From NCBI RefSeq assembly GCF_000383235.1, contig NZ_KB910940.1, forward strand, positions 1-64,000: a stretch of DNA of 64,000 nt. The letters are read 5' to 3'. A program made the translations under genes and the position numbers. This stretch comes from Bacillus sp. 123MFChir2. Lineage in GTDB: Bacteria; Bacillota; Bacilli; Bacillales; Bacillaceae_G. The stretch's first letter is position 1, and each line of letters begins with the position of its first letter. The notes under the pieces are model-generated. The model did no database searches. It was not told the DNA's origin and saw only the letters and a program-made list of their open reading frames with translations. This document shows positions 8,543 to 17,695 of the stretch, in pieces.

Positions 8543-8705
8543 ATATAAATTTTAATGTTTCGACATGTAAGTTGCTGTTATGCAGATTGCAACACGACCT
8601 GTACTCGCTTTCTCGCCTTTGTTTAAAACCTCGCATGTGGCAGGAAATTGCCTTGACCGCTCCTATGCATCGCCAGTCCCTCTTGCCCATTTAAAAAATG
8701 CTTTC
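8543..8705 (-). repeat. Dispersed repeat, family B (copy 3)
   Basis: The minus strand shows GGGCAAGAGGGACTGGCGATGCATAGGAGC-like core blocks, GCCACATGCGAGGTTT and the GCATAACAGCAACTTACATG tail in degenerate form. It lies in the gap between 8503 and 8821. Confidence 0.7.
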
Positions 8706-8767
8706 TGCCTTTTTTTCATAAAGTGACTGAGTTGTTATGAAACTTTTATATCTTTTTTAACTTGGAT

Positions 8768-8809
8768 AAAACCAACAAAGCAACCAATATTGGCTGCTTT
8801 GTTGGTTTT
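8768..8809. terminator. Bidirectional terminator
   Basis: The stem CCAACAAAGCA-CCAATATTGG-TGCTTTGTTGG is flanked by AAAA and TTTT tracts. It ends the minus-strand GTPase transcript and probably the plus-strand one too. Confidence 0.85.
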
Positions 8810-8820
8810 GTTTATTACAA

Positions 8821-11619
8821 TTAATGCGTCGGCGTTTCCTCGATATTTGTTTCTAACGTTGACTCTGCATTAGGAGTTTCCTCATCTATATTTAAGACCA
8901 CTTCATATTGACGTAATCTTAATTCGAAGAGTGTGACAGGATCACGATAAATTTCAGGGTTTGATTTCATTTTATGCAATGTATTTTGATGTTCTTGTAT
9001 TTCTAAATGAGTCTGTTCGACAGCTTGTTTCAATGAACTAAACGGATCTCTAAAGAACATAGTAATATCCCTTTCTAGTGCACTTTCAAATAGCTCGAAC
9101 TGTAAGAAAAACTTGTTTATAATAGAAGTAGTTACATCGGTAAAATCTTCATTTTCTAAATACTGTTTGTATTTGTTATACAGCATTGTTTTATTTTTAG
9201 GAAGAGCACCGAATAATTTTCCTGCACTTTTTAGTAAAAATTGCGCAGGTGTAAAGCGGCGGAAGATATTTATTTTTTCCATCTGTATTCGACTCGTCAT
9301 CCGATCCGTATCACGTCGCCAATCATCGAGTATTTTAAAGTCGCATGCTAACTGGATTCGATTTTCTCCGCATAAAGAGTTAAGTCCTTCACTTATTTCT
9401 TCTAAGTATGCTTGACTTTGCAGGAACTCATGATTTGAAGTTTCAATCCAATTTCGCATGGATGAAGCGAAGTTTGGTAACACAGTTTGTTCTAAATAGT
9501 TGCGAATTCTCTCGTTCATTACTGTATTTAATTCCGTCTCCATGTGTCTAAAATCGCTGTCTTCATTAATGAGATCAGAGCAGCTTTGCAGTAACTTTGG
9601 AATATGCTCTGTAAGATCATTTGTAATGTTATGTTTCATTGTACGGTATGAATCTGCAATGAAATGAATTTTTTCTTTTTCAAAAGCAGTCAGATTATTA
9701 ATAAAGCCATTTAGTCTCATTAAAATATCTTCATTCCAATTAATAGAATCCACTAGGTTATTTTCCATCTCAACTCGTTTATCCAATAGATATTGAATTG
9801 CTTTTCGAATGAAAAGTAGTATTTTTTTCGTACGTTCTTGATCAAGATTTCTATACTCAAAGTTAAAATGAATAAAATCAGTTAACTCGTTTAGCTGTTG
9901 GCTGTTTGCATATAACGATGAATAAGGTAAAACTCTCGCCTGCGGAAAATATGTGTTTATTCTCGTTTGTGTATCATGTATCACTCGTTTTACTTCTGCT
10001 TCACTATAAATGTTATCAATTTTATTCAATAAGAAATGAATTTGTAAATCTGGTGCATGTTCTTGAATGCTTACTAAAATATCACGTTCTTTGTCAGTAA
10101 AAGGTGAATCTGCATTCAATACGAATAACAAACTGTCTACTGAGTCTAAATAGCCGAATGTTTCATTTCTCGTATCGTTGTTTCTATTAAAGCTAGGTGT
10201 AACAACGAATGCTAGTTTGTTTTTATTTAAAGGCTTGCAAGGTAATTTAAATTCAATACATGTTTTTTCTCTATATGTTTGTCGGTGCATAGACATCATG
10301 TTATGGAAATCAGAGAAATCATTAGTCGTTGAAATTGTCGTATCTGTTATAGCGTTAATTTCTGTATGAGTGTCATCTTTAAAAATAACTGTATTTGCGC
10401 TTGCGTTTTCTAATATATTTTCTCCTAGTATAGAGTTAACAAATGAAGATTTTCCGTTTCCAGAAGTTCCTGTGACTAAAAGACGATTTGTTCTTACATC
10501 TGCAAGTTCATAGACTAACCATCTAAAGCGATGTCCCATTTCTAAATCATTGTTTTGTGCCCACTGTGTAATAGAATCAAAAAGTTGTAAACTATAGTCT
10601 AAACCATCCATGTAATTGGTATAATGTAACAATAGTTTTTCTGCATGTTTCACGTCTGCTGAATCTATTTTAGCGGGGAAAATTTCATCCCATGCCAATA
10701 CTGCTGCAGATGGGAAGACAGAGCGAGAAGGATTGACCATTTTTAACCAATTCGTTAAAATATTCGGAACAATATCATGCAATTGTTTCAGCATATACGG
10801 ACCTTGAATTAATTCAAAATACGTTTCTTCGTAAAGAGAAGAAATGTCGTCCCATCCATCGGCTGAATGGATTTCGATATGTGAGAAAAAGTCATTCATT
10901 GTTTTAAGCCATAATAAATAAGTTTTCTCGTTCTTATAGCTGTGCCAAAGTGATGAAACCATCTGTGTAAATGGTTCTAAGTCGATATGATGTAATGTAA
11001 CTAGTACTTTATAAAAATAATCTGGTGAAATATTTTTCGTAAATCCGTTATCAATATATTCTCTTAAAATTTCAAACCATTGGAAGGACTCTGTTCGAAT
11101 TATTTCATTAATAGCAAGTTCAACCGCGCTGTCCCAATCTTGCTGTTCTTCATAAAAGGAACGAGCAATAGCTGTAACGTTTGGATAATCAGGATTTACA
11201 GAAACAGCTTCTTTAATAACTGTGAAAGCTAAATCAAGTTTGTTTTGTTCTATGTAAAGAGAGAGTAATTGCAATGAAATTTCGGTCATAAGTATTTTAT
11301 TATCAGTAGCAATGGACGTATAAACAGTTTCGGCAGCGGATAATTGATTGAGTTCGAAGTAAGCGTCTGCAATATTCTTTTGTGCCCATGGTTGTAATTC
11401 ATTATTGACTTTTTCCCATTTAAAAATGGCTGATTCGAAATCTTGATGGTGATAATAAAACTCACCTTGTGCAAAACGAATATAAGATCCATCCGAAAAT
11501 TCGTTTTTTTGCTCAGCTAAATAAGCTTCTCCAAGTACTTGAAGAGGCGGATGTGTTTCATTTTCCATTAGAAATGTTTCATAATATATTTTTTTTATTA
11601 ATTGTTTTTCTAGTGTCAT
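8821..11619 (-). CDS. Large TPR-GTPase, dynamin-like
   Basis: The 932-residue protein has two parts. Residues ~35-175 look like TPR helices (AQGEFYYHHQDFESAIFKWE, then KNIADAYFELNQLSAAETVY). A GTPase domain carries P-loop GTSGNGKSS (384-392) and NKID (532-535). The usual DxxG is replaced by a TPSFN segment around 474. A long helical C-terminus (~600-900) resembles the stalk of bacterial dynamin-like proteins. There is no clear membrane paddle, though FRRFTPAQFLLKSAGKLFGAL (~760-780) could bind membrane. It would be a membrane-remodelling or stress GTPase by family analogy. It is monocistronic; an acidic tail ends the protein. Confidence 0.75.
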   Translation of the reverse strand: MTLEKQLIKKIYYETFLMENETHPPLQVLGEAYLAEQKNEFSDGSYIRFAQGEFYYHHQDFESAIFKWEKVNNELQPWAQKNIADAYFELNQLSAAETVYTSIATDNKILMTEISLQLLSLYIEQNKLDLAFTVIKEAVSVNPDYPNVTAIARSFYEEQQDWDSAVELAINEIIRTESFQWFEILREYIDNGFTKNISPDYFYKVLVTLHHIDLEPFTQMVSSLWHSYKNEKTYLLWLKTMNDFFSHIEIHSADGWDDISSLYEETYFELIQGPYMLKQLHDIVPNILTNWLKMVNPSRSVFPSAAVLAWDEIFPAKIDSADVKHAEKLLLHYTNYMDGLDYSLQLFDSITQWAQNNDLEMGHRFRWLVYELADVRTNRLLVTGTSGNGKSSFVNSILGENILENASANTVIFKDDTHTEINAITDTTISTTNDFSDFHNMMSMHRQTYREKTCIEFKLPCKPLNKNKLAFVVTPSFNRNNDTRNETFGYLDSVDSLLFVLNADSPFTDKERDILVSIQEHAPDLQIHFLLNKIDNIYSEAEVKRVIHDTQTRINTYFPQARVLPYSSLYANSQQLNELTDFIHFNFEYRNLDQERTKKILLFIRKAIQYLLDKRVEMENNLVDSINWNEDILMRLNGFINNLTAFEKEKIHFIADSYRTMKHNITNDLTEHIPKLLQSCSDLINEDSDFRHMETELNTVMNERIRNYLEQTVLPNFASSMRNWIETSNHEFLQSQAYLEEISEGLNSLCGENRIQLACDFKILDDWRRDTDRMTSRIQMEKINIFRRFTPAQFLLKSAGKLFGALPKNKTMLYNKYKQYLENEDFTDVTTSIINKFFLQFELFESALERDITMFFRDPFSSLKQAVEQTHLEIQEHQNTLHKMKSNPEIYRDPVTLFELRLRQYEVVLNIDEETPNAESTLETNIEETPTH

Positions 11620-11976
11620 GTTTTTCCCCCACTATATCTTGAAAAGTGTATATTTCTTTATATGTCAACACCTTTTTGCATTGATGCTCTTTATTCTAGC
11701 AAAGATTTTCTTTTGAAAAATTTCATTTTCCTTTCATTTTTAGAGTAGGATTGAGTTTTCATGCATAAAGTTTCAGTTTTTTTTCAATTTCCTTTCAGTT
11801 CTGAAACAACATTAACTCTTCCTAATAACATAATAAGGCTATAATATTCTCCATGAAGTTGTAACATTGGATGTAGAGTTCGGCATAAAAACAATGTATA
11901 GTGAATATGTATACCATGTTTGCTTTATTGATGGAAAGGGTACAATGTGGAATAACGATAACGTATAGGATGTGTC
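11620..11976. other. Intergenic region between the GTPase gene and dedA
   Basis: This AT-rich gap of 357 bases carries the divergent promoters of both neighbours. It contains an inverted repeat (GTTTCAG at about 11768, CTGAAAC at about 11804) around a T-rich stretch, and two related TTTCCTTTCA blocks nearby. I see no gene in it. Confidence 0.4.
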
Positions 11977-12585
11977 GTGCGAATGGAAGAACATATTGGT
12001 GAATTAATCGCACACTACGGTTATTATGGAATTATTATTGCACTTGCTGGAGGAATTGTCGGATTACCAATACCAGATGAATTTCTACTTACATTTGTCG
12101 GATATAATATTTCAAGGGGATATATGTCAGGAACAGAAGCTTTTACGAGCGGCATGGCTGGGGCTATACTTGGGATTACATTAAGTTATATGCTTGGATT
12201 AAAACTAGGACTCCCTGTATTGAAAAAATATGGTTCTAAAGTTGGGATTAAAGAAGCTCAAATCGAGAAGACTCATATTTTATTTGAGAAATATGGTCCT
12301 TTTTTATTGGTGTTTGGCTATTTTATACCTGGTGTTAGACATTTAACTGCTTATTTTGCAGGAATGTCCGACTTAAAATGGAGTAAGTTTTGTTTATATG
12401 CGTATGGCGGTGCGCTCATTTGGGTGAGCGTTTTTATTGGACTCGGGTGGAAATTAGGAGAAAAGTGGCGAGATGTAGAGTACAATTTACATCGATACGG
12501 ATTTTGGATTGGTGTTGTTTCAATCATTATCGCTTTGATTGTTTATACATATGTAAAAATACAAAAAGATAAGAAAAACCGCTAA
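11977..12585 (+). CDS. DedA-family membrane protein
   Basis: The 202-residue SNARE-associated/DedA protein carries the family signatures GGIVGLPIPDEFLLTFVGY (~25-43, acidic residue in the first re-entrant region) and FGYFIPGVRHLTAYFAGM (~114-131, conserved Arg). DedA proteins are membrane flippases or proton-coupled transporters for lipid carriers such as undecaprenyl phosphate; which substrate applies is unknown. The start is uncertain: GTG at 11977 and ATG at 11983 share one AGGA site; I keep GTG. Confidence 0.87.
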   Translation: MRMEEHIGELIAHYGYYGIIIALAGGIVGLPIPDEFLLTFVGYNISRGYMSGTEAFTSGMAGAILGITLSYMLGLKLGLPVLKKYGSKVGIKEAQIEKTHILFEKYGPFLLVFGYFIPGVRHLTAYFAGMSDLKWSKFCLYAYGGALIWVSVFIGLGWKLGEKWRDVEYNLHRYGFWIGVVSIIIALIVYTYVKIQKDKKNR

Positions 12586-12604
12586 TGTATATAGCGGTTT
12601 TTTT
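12574..12604 (+). terminator. Terminator after dedA
   Basis: AAAACCGCTA, loop, TAGCGGTTTTTTTT overlaps the end of the coding region. Confidence 0.8.
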
Positions 12605-12759
12605 TTATCCCGCATTAACGGGCAGTAAGATCCCCACCGCAGGGTTCAGAGAGAAGTGAAGAGGATAGGTAGGGGATAACTGCCCGTAAAAGCCCGATTG
12701 GGCGGGCTTTCCATCAGTGGGGAATGAAGAACCCCCCACTGATGGAAGTTTCACTTTAT
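12604..12759 (+). repeat. bcr1-like repeat (family A, copy 1, complete)
   Basis: The 156-bp unit is flanked by TTTAT at both ends (12604-12608 and 12755-12759). It starts CCCGCATTAACGGG (hairpin), contains an AAGCCCGATTGGGCGGGCTT hairpin and a long CCATCAGTGGGG / CCCCACTGATGG hairpin, and ends GAAGTTTCAC. Length and TTTAT duplication agree with the bcr1 element of the B. cereus group. Confidence 0.75.
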
Positions 12760-12760
12760 G

Positions 12761-12916
12761 TTATTCTGCAATTTCCTCATATAAGAAGTACGTCACATTA
12801 TAAATATGTTCTACCTCGTCATCGGTCATATACATCAGTTCTTCACGTTCAATTCCTTTTTTCTTTTCAATAAATTCAATCATATTTTTCCGTTCTTCTC
12901 TTTTGATCATTTTCAT
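12761..12916 (-). CDS. BH0509-family small protein (51 aa)
   Basis: This small soluble protein starts MKMIKREERKNMIEF, followed by GIEREELMYMTDDEVEHIYN. The pattern (basic N-terminus, MTDEEVE motif) matches small Bacillus proteins named after BH0509. AGGAGGAG precedes the ATG. The function is unknown. A bcr1-like repeat starts immediately after the stop codon, with its TTTAT one base away. Confidence 0.65.
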   Translation of the reverse strand: MKMIKREERKNMIEFIEKKKGIEREELMYMTDDEVEHIYNVTYFLYEEIAE

Positions 12917-13164
12917 TTCTCCTCCTAATCTGTTTTAATACAGTTTATTTAAGTTAGTACTATTATATAACAGAATCTTTGGAAAGTTCCATCTTTTTCA
13001 ATTTTTTTTGGAAAAGAACTTTTCGACAAAACAAGACCTCGCGAAATATTAAGTATATATGTATGAGAAAAGTAAGGTAAGAATATGTTGTTTCTTACGA
13101 CACGGTGTAATACGAGAGATATCAATACCATCAGTTCCGTCTATTTTTGTGTGCAAAGAAAAGA

Positions 13165-13193
13165 TAAAAAAGCATCCGTTATTTCACGAATGC
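13165..13193 (-). terminator. Terminator after the ferredoxin-NADP reductase
   Basis: On the minus strand GCATTCGT pairs with ACGGATGC (one G-U), followed by a T run. Confidence 0.75.
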
Positions 13194-13196
13194 ACT

Positions 13197-14246
13197 TTAT
13201 CTCATCATTTGCTTAATAAGTTCCCGATTACGTTGTTTAAAAACATCATTATGGGAAGAAACCATGCCATATTCACTTGCATCCGGCTGAATAAATTGTT
13301 TTGCTTTATTCACGGCGTTCCCAGCATCTTGAAAAGCACCAGCAATTAAATGCAATTTACCCTCGTGTTTTAAAATGTCTCCCGCAGCATATAACCCTTC
13401 TATGGAAGATTCACTATTTGCATTACCTGCAATAAAGTAATCATCTATTATTTCAATATTTAGTTCACTATTCTTCAATAATGTCATATCATGTTCGTAT
13501 CCATGATTAATAATGACTTCATCAATTGGTAAATATGAAACTTCTCCTGTTTCATGATTTGTTAATTCCACACGCTCAATTGCTTTATGATTATCACCTG
13601 CAATTAACTTTGTAATTGTTGTATGCAAGAAGCATGTTGCAGAGCTATTCATAAGTTGGGTTACTTGTGCTTCATGAGCAGACAAAGTATCTTTTCTATA
13701 TGTTACATACACTTTTTTTGCAATCGGCTCCAATTCATTAGCCCAATCGATTGCAGAATTGCCTCCGCCTGAAACAATGACCGTTTTATCCTGAAAATGT
13801 TTTAAAGATTTTACAGTATAATTTAAATTCGATACTTCGAATCTTTCAGCACCTGCAATTGCTAATTTTTGTGGCTTTAATATTCCGCTCCCTGTTGCTA
13901 CAATAACAGTCTTTGAAAAATGTCTTTTTCCAGAGGATGTCTTTAACACAAAGATTCCCTCCTCATTGCGAGTTATCGATTCTACTTTTTCATTTAATAC
14001 TACTTCTGGATGGAATGTTAGTCCTTGCTCTACAAGTTGATCAATTAACTTAGCCCCCATAACTGGTGGCAATCCTCCAATATCCCAAATCATTTTTTCA
14101 GGATAAACATGTATCTTTCCACCTAATTGTGGCTGAAATTCAATAATCTTCGTTTTCATTTCTCTTAATCCACTATAAAACGCTGAATAAAGCCCTGCAG
14201 GTCCACCACCAATCACAGTTACATCAAATAATTCCTCTTGATTCAT
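13197..14246 (-). CDS. Ferredoxin--NADP+ reductase, thioredoxin-reductase-like (YumC type)
   Basis: This FAD- and NADPH-binding oxidoreductase of 349 residues passes electrons to ferredoxin or flavodoxin. The FAD site GGGPAGLYSAFYSG is at ~13-26, the NADPH site SGGGNSAIDWA at ~159-169 and the C-terminal FAD motif GLYAAGDI at ~284-291. There is no CxxC, which separates it from thioredoxin reductase. It diverges from a siderophore-binding gene, with Fur boxes between them, so an iron-starvation role such as supplying electrons for iron release is likely but inferred. The start ATG has GAGGAGTG upstream. Confidence 0.87.
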   Translation of the reverse strand: MNQEELFDVTVIGGGPAGLYSAFYSGLREMKTKIIEFQPQLGGKIHVYPEKMIWDIGGLPPVMGAKLIDQLVEQGLTFHPEVVLNEKVESITRNEEGIFVLKTSSGKRHFSKTVIVATGSGILKPQKLAIAGAERFEVSNLNYTVKSLKHFQDKTVIVSGGGNSAIDWANELEPIAKKVYVTYRKDTLSAHEAQVTQLMNSSATCFLHTTITKLIAGDNHKAIERVELTNHETGEVSYLPIDEVIINHGYEHDMTLLKNSELNIEIIDDYFIAGNANSESSIEGLYAAGDILKHEGKLHLIAGAFQDAGNAVNKAKQFIQPDASEYGMVSSHNDVFKQRNRELIKQMMR

Positions 14247-14277
14247 TCGCGATCACTCCTCACTTTTTAATATATAT

Positions 14278-14292
14278 TGATTATCATTCTCA
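14278..14292. promoter_or_regulatory. Candidate Fur box (reductase side)
   Basis: TGATTATCATTCTCA matches the 7-1-7 Fur consensus at 12 of 14 positions. It lies 32 bp upstream of the reductase start. Confidence 0.7.
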
Positions 14293-14383
14293 ATAAAATA
14301 TAACCTGTTTCAATTAGATTTACAATCCAAATTACTATTGACAATATGTAAAGATAAAATTATATTATTAAATGATTGAAACT

Positions 14384-14398
14384 GATAATCATTTTCAA
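14384..14398. promoter_or_regulatory. Candidate Fur box (transporter side)
   Basis: TGATAATCATTTTCA matches the Fur consensus at 13 of 14 positions. It lies about 180 bp upstream of the siderophore-binding protein. Confidence 0.78.
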
Positions 14399-14580
14399 AT
14401 TATGAATTATTAACAAAATTGGAGGGAATGTAACGTTTCATTGACTTATAAATCATTCAAGTACTTTTATTACAATAAATCTCGAGATCAAAATTTATAA
14501 GTCCAATGTAGAACGAATTGTGAGATTTCATCCTGTTAGAAAGCTATATATTACATTCACTTTATAAAAGGAGAAGACGA

Positions 14581-15504
14581 ATGAAAAAATTATTCATTTC
14601 ACTTACATTTCTATTTGTGCTTGTTATGAGTGCTTGTAGCAACGGATCAACAAATAAGAAAGAAGATTCAAGTGCAAAGGGAAGTAAATCAGAAACAATT
14701 ACATACCAATCTGAAAATGGTAAAGTTGAAGTCCCTGCAAACCCAAAACGCGTCGTTGTATTATCATCATTCGCAGGTAACGTAATGTCTTTAGGTGTAA
14801 ATCTTGTTGGGGTAGATTCATGGTCCAAACAAAATCCACGTTTTCAAGAGAAATTAAAAGATGTTGCTGAAGTATCAGATGAAAATATCGAAAAAATTAT
14901 TGAATTAAACCCAGACTTAATTATTGGTTTATCTAATATCAAAAACGTTGATAAGTTAAAGAAAATTGCTCCAACTGTTACATTCACATACGGAAAAGTA
15001 GATTACTTAACTCAACATTTAGAAATCGGTAAATTACTAAATAAAGAAAAAGAAGCAAAAGCTTGGGTGGATGATTTCAAGAAACGCGCACAAGTAGCAG
15101 GGAAAGATATTAAAGCAAAAATCGGAGAAGACGCAACTGTTTCTGTTATTGAAAACTTCAACAAGCAAATTTATGTATACGGCGAGAACTGGGGCCGTGG
15201 AACAGAAATTCTTTATCAAGAAATGAAATTAAAAATGCCTGAAAAAGTAAAAGAAAAAGCATTAAAACCAGGTTATTATGCATTATCTACTGAGGTCTTA
15301 CCTGAGTATGCTGGGGATTACTTAATTGTAAGTAAAAATAAAGATACTGATAACTCATTCCAAGAAACAGAATCATACAAAAACATTCCAGCTGTGAAAA
15401 ATAATAGAGCATTCGAAGTAAACATGATGGAATTCTACTTTAATGATCCACTTACATTAGATTTCCAACTAGACTTCTTCAAGAAAAGTTTTCTTGGTCA
15501 ATAA
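14581..15504 (+). CDS. Iron-siderophore ABC transporter, substrate-binding lipoprotein
   Basis: This 307-residue class III (FhuD/FepB-like) binding protein captures a ferric siderophore outside the cell. The signal peptide ends in lipobox VMSAC with lipidated Cys19, then a Ser/Lys/Gly linker. The mature part contains VPANPKRVVVLSSFAGNVMS and NPDLIIGLSN, usual in the family. The start ATG follows AAAAGGAGAAG. It heads a cluster with two FecCD permeases. Fur boxes upstream indicate iron repression. The ligand (hydroxamate, catecholate or citrate) cannot be decided from sequence alone. Confidence 0.88.
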   Translation: MKKLFISLTFLFVLVMSACSNGSTNKKEDSSAKGSKSETITYQSENGKVEVPANPKRVVVLSSFAGNVMSLGVNLVGVDSWSKQNPRFQEKLKDVAEVSDENIEKIIELNPDLIIGLSNIKNVDKLKKIAPTVTFTYGKVDYLTQHLEIGKLLNKEKEAKAWVDDFKKRAQVAGKDIKAKIGEDATVSVIENFNKQIYVYGENWGRGTEILYQEMKLKMPEKVKEKALKPGYYALSTEVLPEYAGDYLIVSKNKDTDNSFQETESYKNIPAVKNNRAFEVNMMEFYFNDPLTLDFQLDFFKKSFLGQ

Positions 15505-15513
15505 TTCAACAAT

Positions 15514-15540
15514 GAGGGATTCTTATTTTAAGAATTCCTC
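15514..15540 (+). terminator. Intercistronic hairpin, partial terminator
   Basis: GAGGGATTCTT (15514-15524) pairs with AAGAATTCCTC (15530-15540), followed by a broken T tract (TTCCTTTATTCT). It sits between the binding-protein and permease genes, where partial termination or mRNA protection would give more binding protein than permease. Confidence 0.6.
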
Positions 15541-15552
15541 TTCCTTTATTCT

Positions 15553-16587
15553 ATGAAAAGAAATGATGTGAAACAAATGACAAAAAACAATCTACGGTCT
15601 GCTTCCTTTACGTACAAATTTATTTTAGGAATTATTGCGTTTTCCCTTATTTTTATAATCGCGATGTTGTTTGGTGCGGCAGATACGACTGTAAAGGATG
15701 TATGGTTAGCGCTTACTTCTTCAGCCAAAGGAGAAAAGCTTTCCATAATCCGTGAACTACGCTTACCACGTGAAGTTGCAGCTATTTTTGTTGGGGCCGG
15801 TCTCGCTGTTTCTGGTGCAATTATGCAAGGACTAACTCGCAATCCACTTGCGGATCCAGGTCTACTTGGTCTAACTGGTGGCGCTAACGCTGCACTTGCT
15901 ATTACCATTGCCTTTGTACCCTCTGTAAATTACTTTTATATGATGATTGCCTGCTTTATTGGAGCAGCAATCGGTGCAATGATGGTTTTTGGCATTGGGT
16001 TGATGAAAAAGGGAGGGCTTTCTCCCTTTCGAATCGTCCTTGCTGGATCGGCAGTTTCAGCATTCTTAGTCGCGGTTTCAGAAGGGATTGGGATTTACTT
16101 CAAGATCTCGCAAGACGTATCTATGTGGACAGCAGGCGGCGTAATTGGAACAACATGGAGCCAGCTACAAATCATTATTCCAGTCATTTCAGTAAGTATA
16201 TTTATTGCCATTTTATTTTCAAAGAAATTAACGATTTTAAGTCTAAGTGAAGAAGTCGCAATTGGACTTGGTCAAAAAATCATCGTCATTAAAACCGTTC
16301 TTTTTATTGTTATTATTTTGCTTGCAGGTGCCTCTGTTGCACTTGTTGGAAACATGGCATTCGTAGGTTTAATGGTGCCCCATATGGTACGACCAATCGT
16401 CGGGCCAGATTATCGCTTTGTTGTCCCGATGTCTGCAATTGTTGGTGCTTCTTTTATGCTATTGGCTGACACAATCGGACGTACAATGAATGCTCCATAT
16501 GAAACACCACTTGTTGCCATTGTTTCCATTGTAGGTTTACCATTCTTCCTATTCATTGTACGTAAAGGAGGAAGAACATTCTCATGA
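15553..16587 (+). CDS. FecCD-family iron-siderophore permease, subunit 1
   Basis: This integral membrane subunit of an ABC importer has 344 residues and about nine membrane helices. Family motifs are RELRLPREVAAIFVGAGLAV (~62-81), TRNPLADPGLLG (~95-106), the ATPase-coupling segment SEEVAIGLGQ (~233-242) and GLMVPHMVR (~273-281). Start: ATG 15553 is used here, but neither it nor ATG 15577 has a strong ribosome site. It overlaps the next permease by four bases (ATGA), so they are translated together and form a heterodimer. Confidence 0.9.
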   Translation: MKRNDVKQMTKNNLRSASFTYKFILGIIAFSLIFIIAMLFGAADTTVKDVWLALTSSAKGEKLSIIRELRLPREVAAIFVGAGLAVSGAIMQGLTRNPLADPGLLGLTGGANAALAITIAFVPSVNYFYMMIACFIGAAIGAMMVFGIGLMKKGGLSPFRIVLAGSAVSAFLVAVSEGIGIYFKISQDVSMWTAGGVIGTTWSQLQIIIPVISVSIFIAILFSKKLTILSLSEEVAIGLGQKIIVIKTVLFIVIILLAGASVALVGNMAFVGLMVPHMVRPIVGPDYRFVVPMSAIVGASFMLLADTIGRTMNAPYETPLVAIVSIVGLPFFLFIVRKGGRTFS

Positions 16588-17591
16588 TTCAACAATCAAT
16601 TTTAAAAAAACAACGACTCATTATAATGGCTTTACTTATACTTATTATCGCAACAATCATAGTCGGTATGGGATTAGGAGCTGCTTCACTCTCCTACGAT
16701 AGGTTGCTTCCAACATTATTTGGACAAGGAACATTTAAAGAAGAATTTGTTTTATTCTCTCTTAGATTGCCTAGAATTACAATTACACTATTAGCCGGCA
16801 TGGCACTTGCCTTATCAGGGGCTATATTACAAGGGATTACTCGAAACGATTTAGCTGAACCTGGAATTATCGGTATTAATTCAGGAGCAGGTGTAGCGAT
16901 TGCGATTTTCTTTTTGTATTTTCCAATTGATGCAGGTTCATTTGTATACTTACTACCAGTTGTTGGATTTATGGGGGCTTTTATTACGGCTTGCTTGATT
17001 TATGTCTTTTCATATAGAAAGGATACGGGAATTCAGCCGATAAATTTAACTTTAACGGGGATTGGATTCTCATTCGCACTCTCAGGAACAATGATTGTAA
17101 TTATCTCCTCTGCTGAACGTGCTAAAGTAGATTTTATCGCAAAATGGATTGCCGGAAATATTTGGGGAGATGATTGGGTCTTTGTATTGGCTATCCTTCC
17201 ATGGTTAGCTATACTGATTCCGTTCACATTATATAAGGCAAACCGTCTAAACATTCTTGCCTTAAACGAATCCGTAGCGATTGGCGTCGGGATTGAAATT
17301 GAAAAAGAACGCCGCTCTCTACTACTAGCAGCCGTTGCATTAGCAGCCGCTGCAGTTTCAGTTACAGGGGGAATCGCCTTTATTGGGCTTATGGCCCCGC
17401 ACATTGCAAAATCTTTAGTTGGACCAAGACATCAAATATTTGTCCCTGTAGCCATTCTAATCGGTGGATGGCTATTATTACTTGCAGATACAATTGGTCG
17501 GCATATTGTAGAACCAAGTGGAATTCCTGCAGGTATTATGGTTGCTTTTATTGGTGCTCCTTATTTTATGTATTTGTTACTGAAAAAGTAG
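16584..17591 (+). CDS. FecCD-family iron-siderophore permease, subunit 2
   Basis: The second permease half has 335 residues with the same architecture: FSLRLPRITITLLAGMALAL, TRNDLAEPGIIGI, the coupling helix NESVAIGVGIEIEKER, and FIGLMAPHIAK. ATG overlaps the TGA of subunit 1. No ABC ATPase follows; a terminator comes directly after, so the energising subunit must be encoded elsewhere, as with shared FhuC-type ATPases in Bacillus. Confidence 0.9.
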   Translation: MIQQSILKKQRLIIMALLILIIATIIVGMGLGAASLSYDRLLPTLFGQGTFKEEFVLFSLRLPRITITLLAGMALALSGAILQGITRNDLAEPGIIGINSGAGVAIAIFFLYFPIDAGSFVYLLPVVGFMGAFITACLIYVFSYRKDTGIQPINLTLTGIGFSFALSGTMIVIISSAERAKVDFIAKWIAGNIWGDDWVFVLAILPWLAILIPFTLYKANRLNILALNESVAIGVGIEIEKERRSLLLAAVALAAAAVSVTGGIAFIGLMAPHIAKSLVGPRHQIFVPVAILIGGWLLLLADTIGRHIVEPSGIPAGIMVAFIGAPYFMYLLLKK

Positions 17592-17634
17592 GAAAAGCCT
17601 TCGAGAATCTCCTTTCTCAAGGCTTTTTCTATTT
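17592..17634 (+). terminator. Terminator after the iron permease genes
   Basis: AAAAGCCTTCGAGAA, loop, TTTCTCAAGGCTTTTT (with small mismatches), then a T-rich tract. Confidence 0.8.
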
Positions 17635-17695
17635 TTTATTATTGACTATATCCTTCAAACTATATTTAAAATCTAACGAAGTCTTGTTTTGTTTG

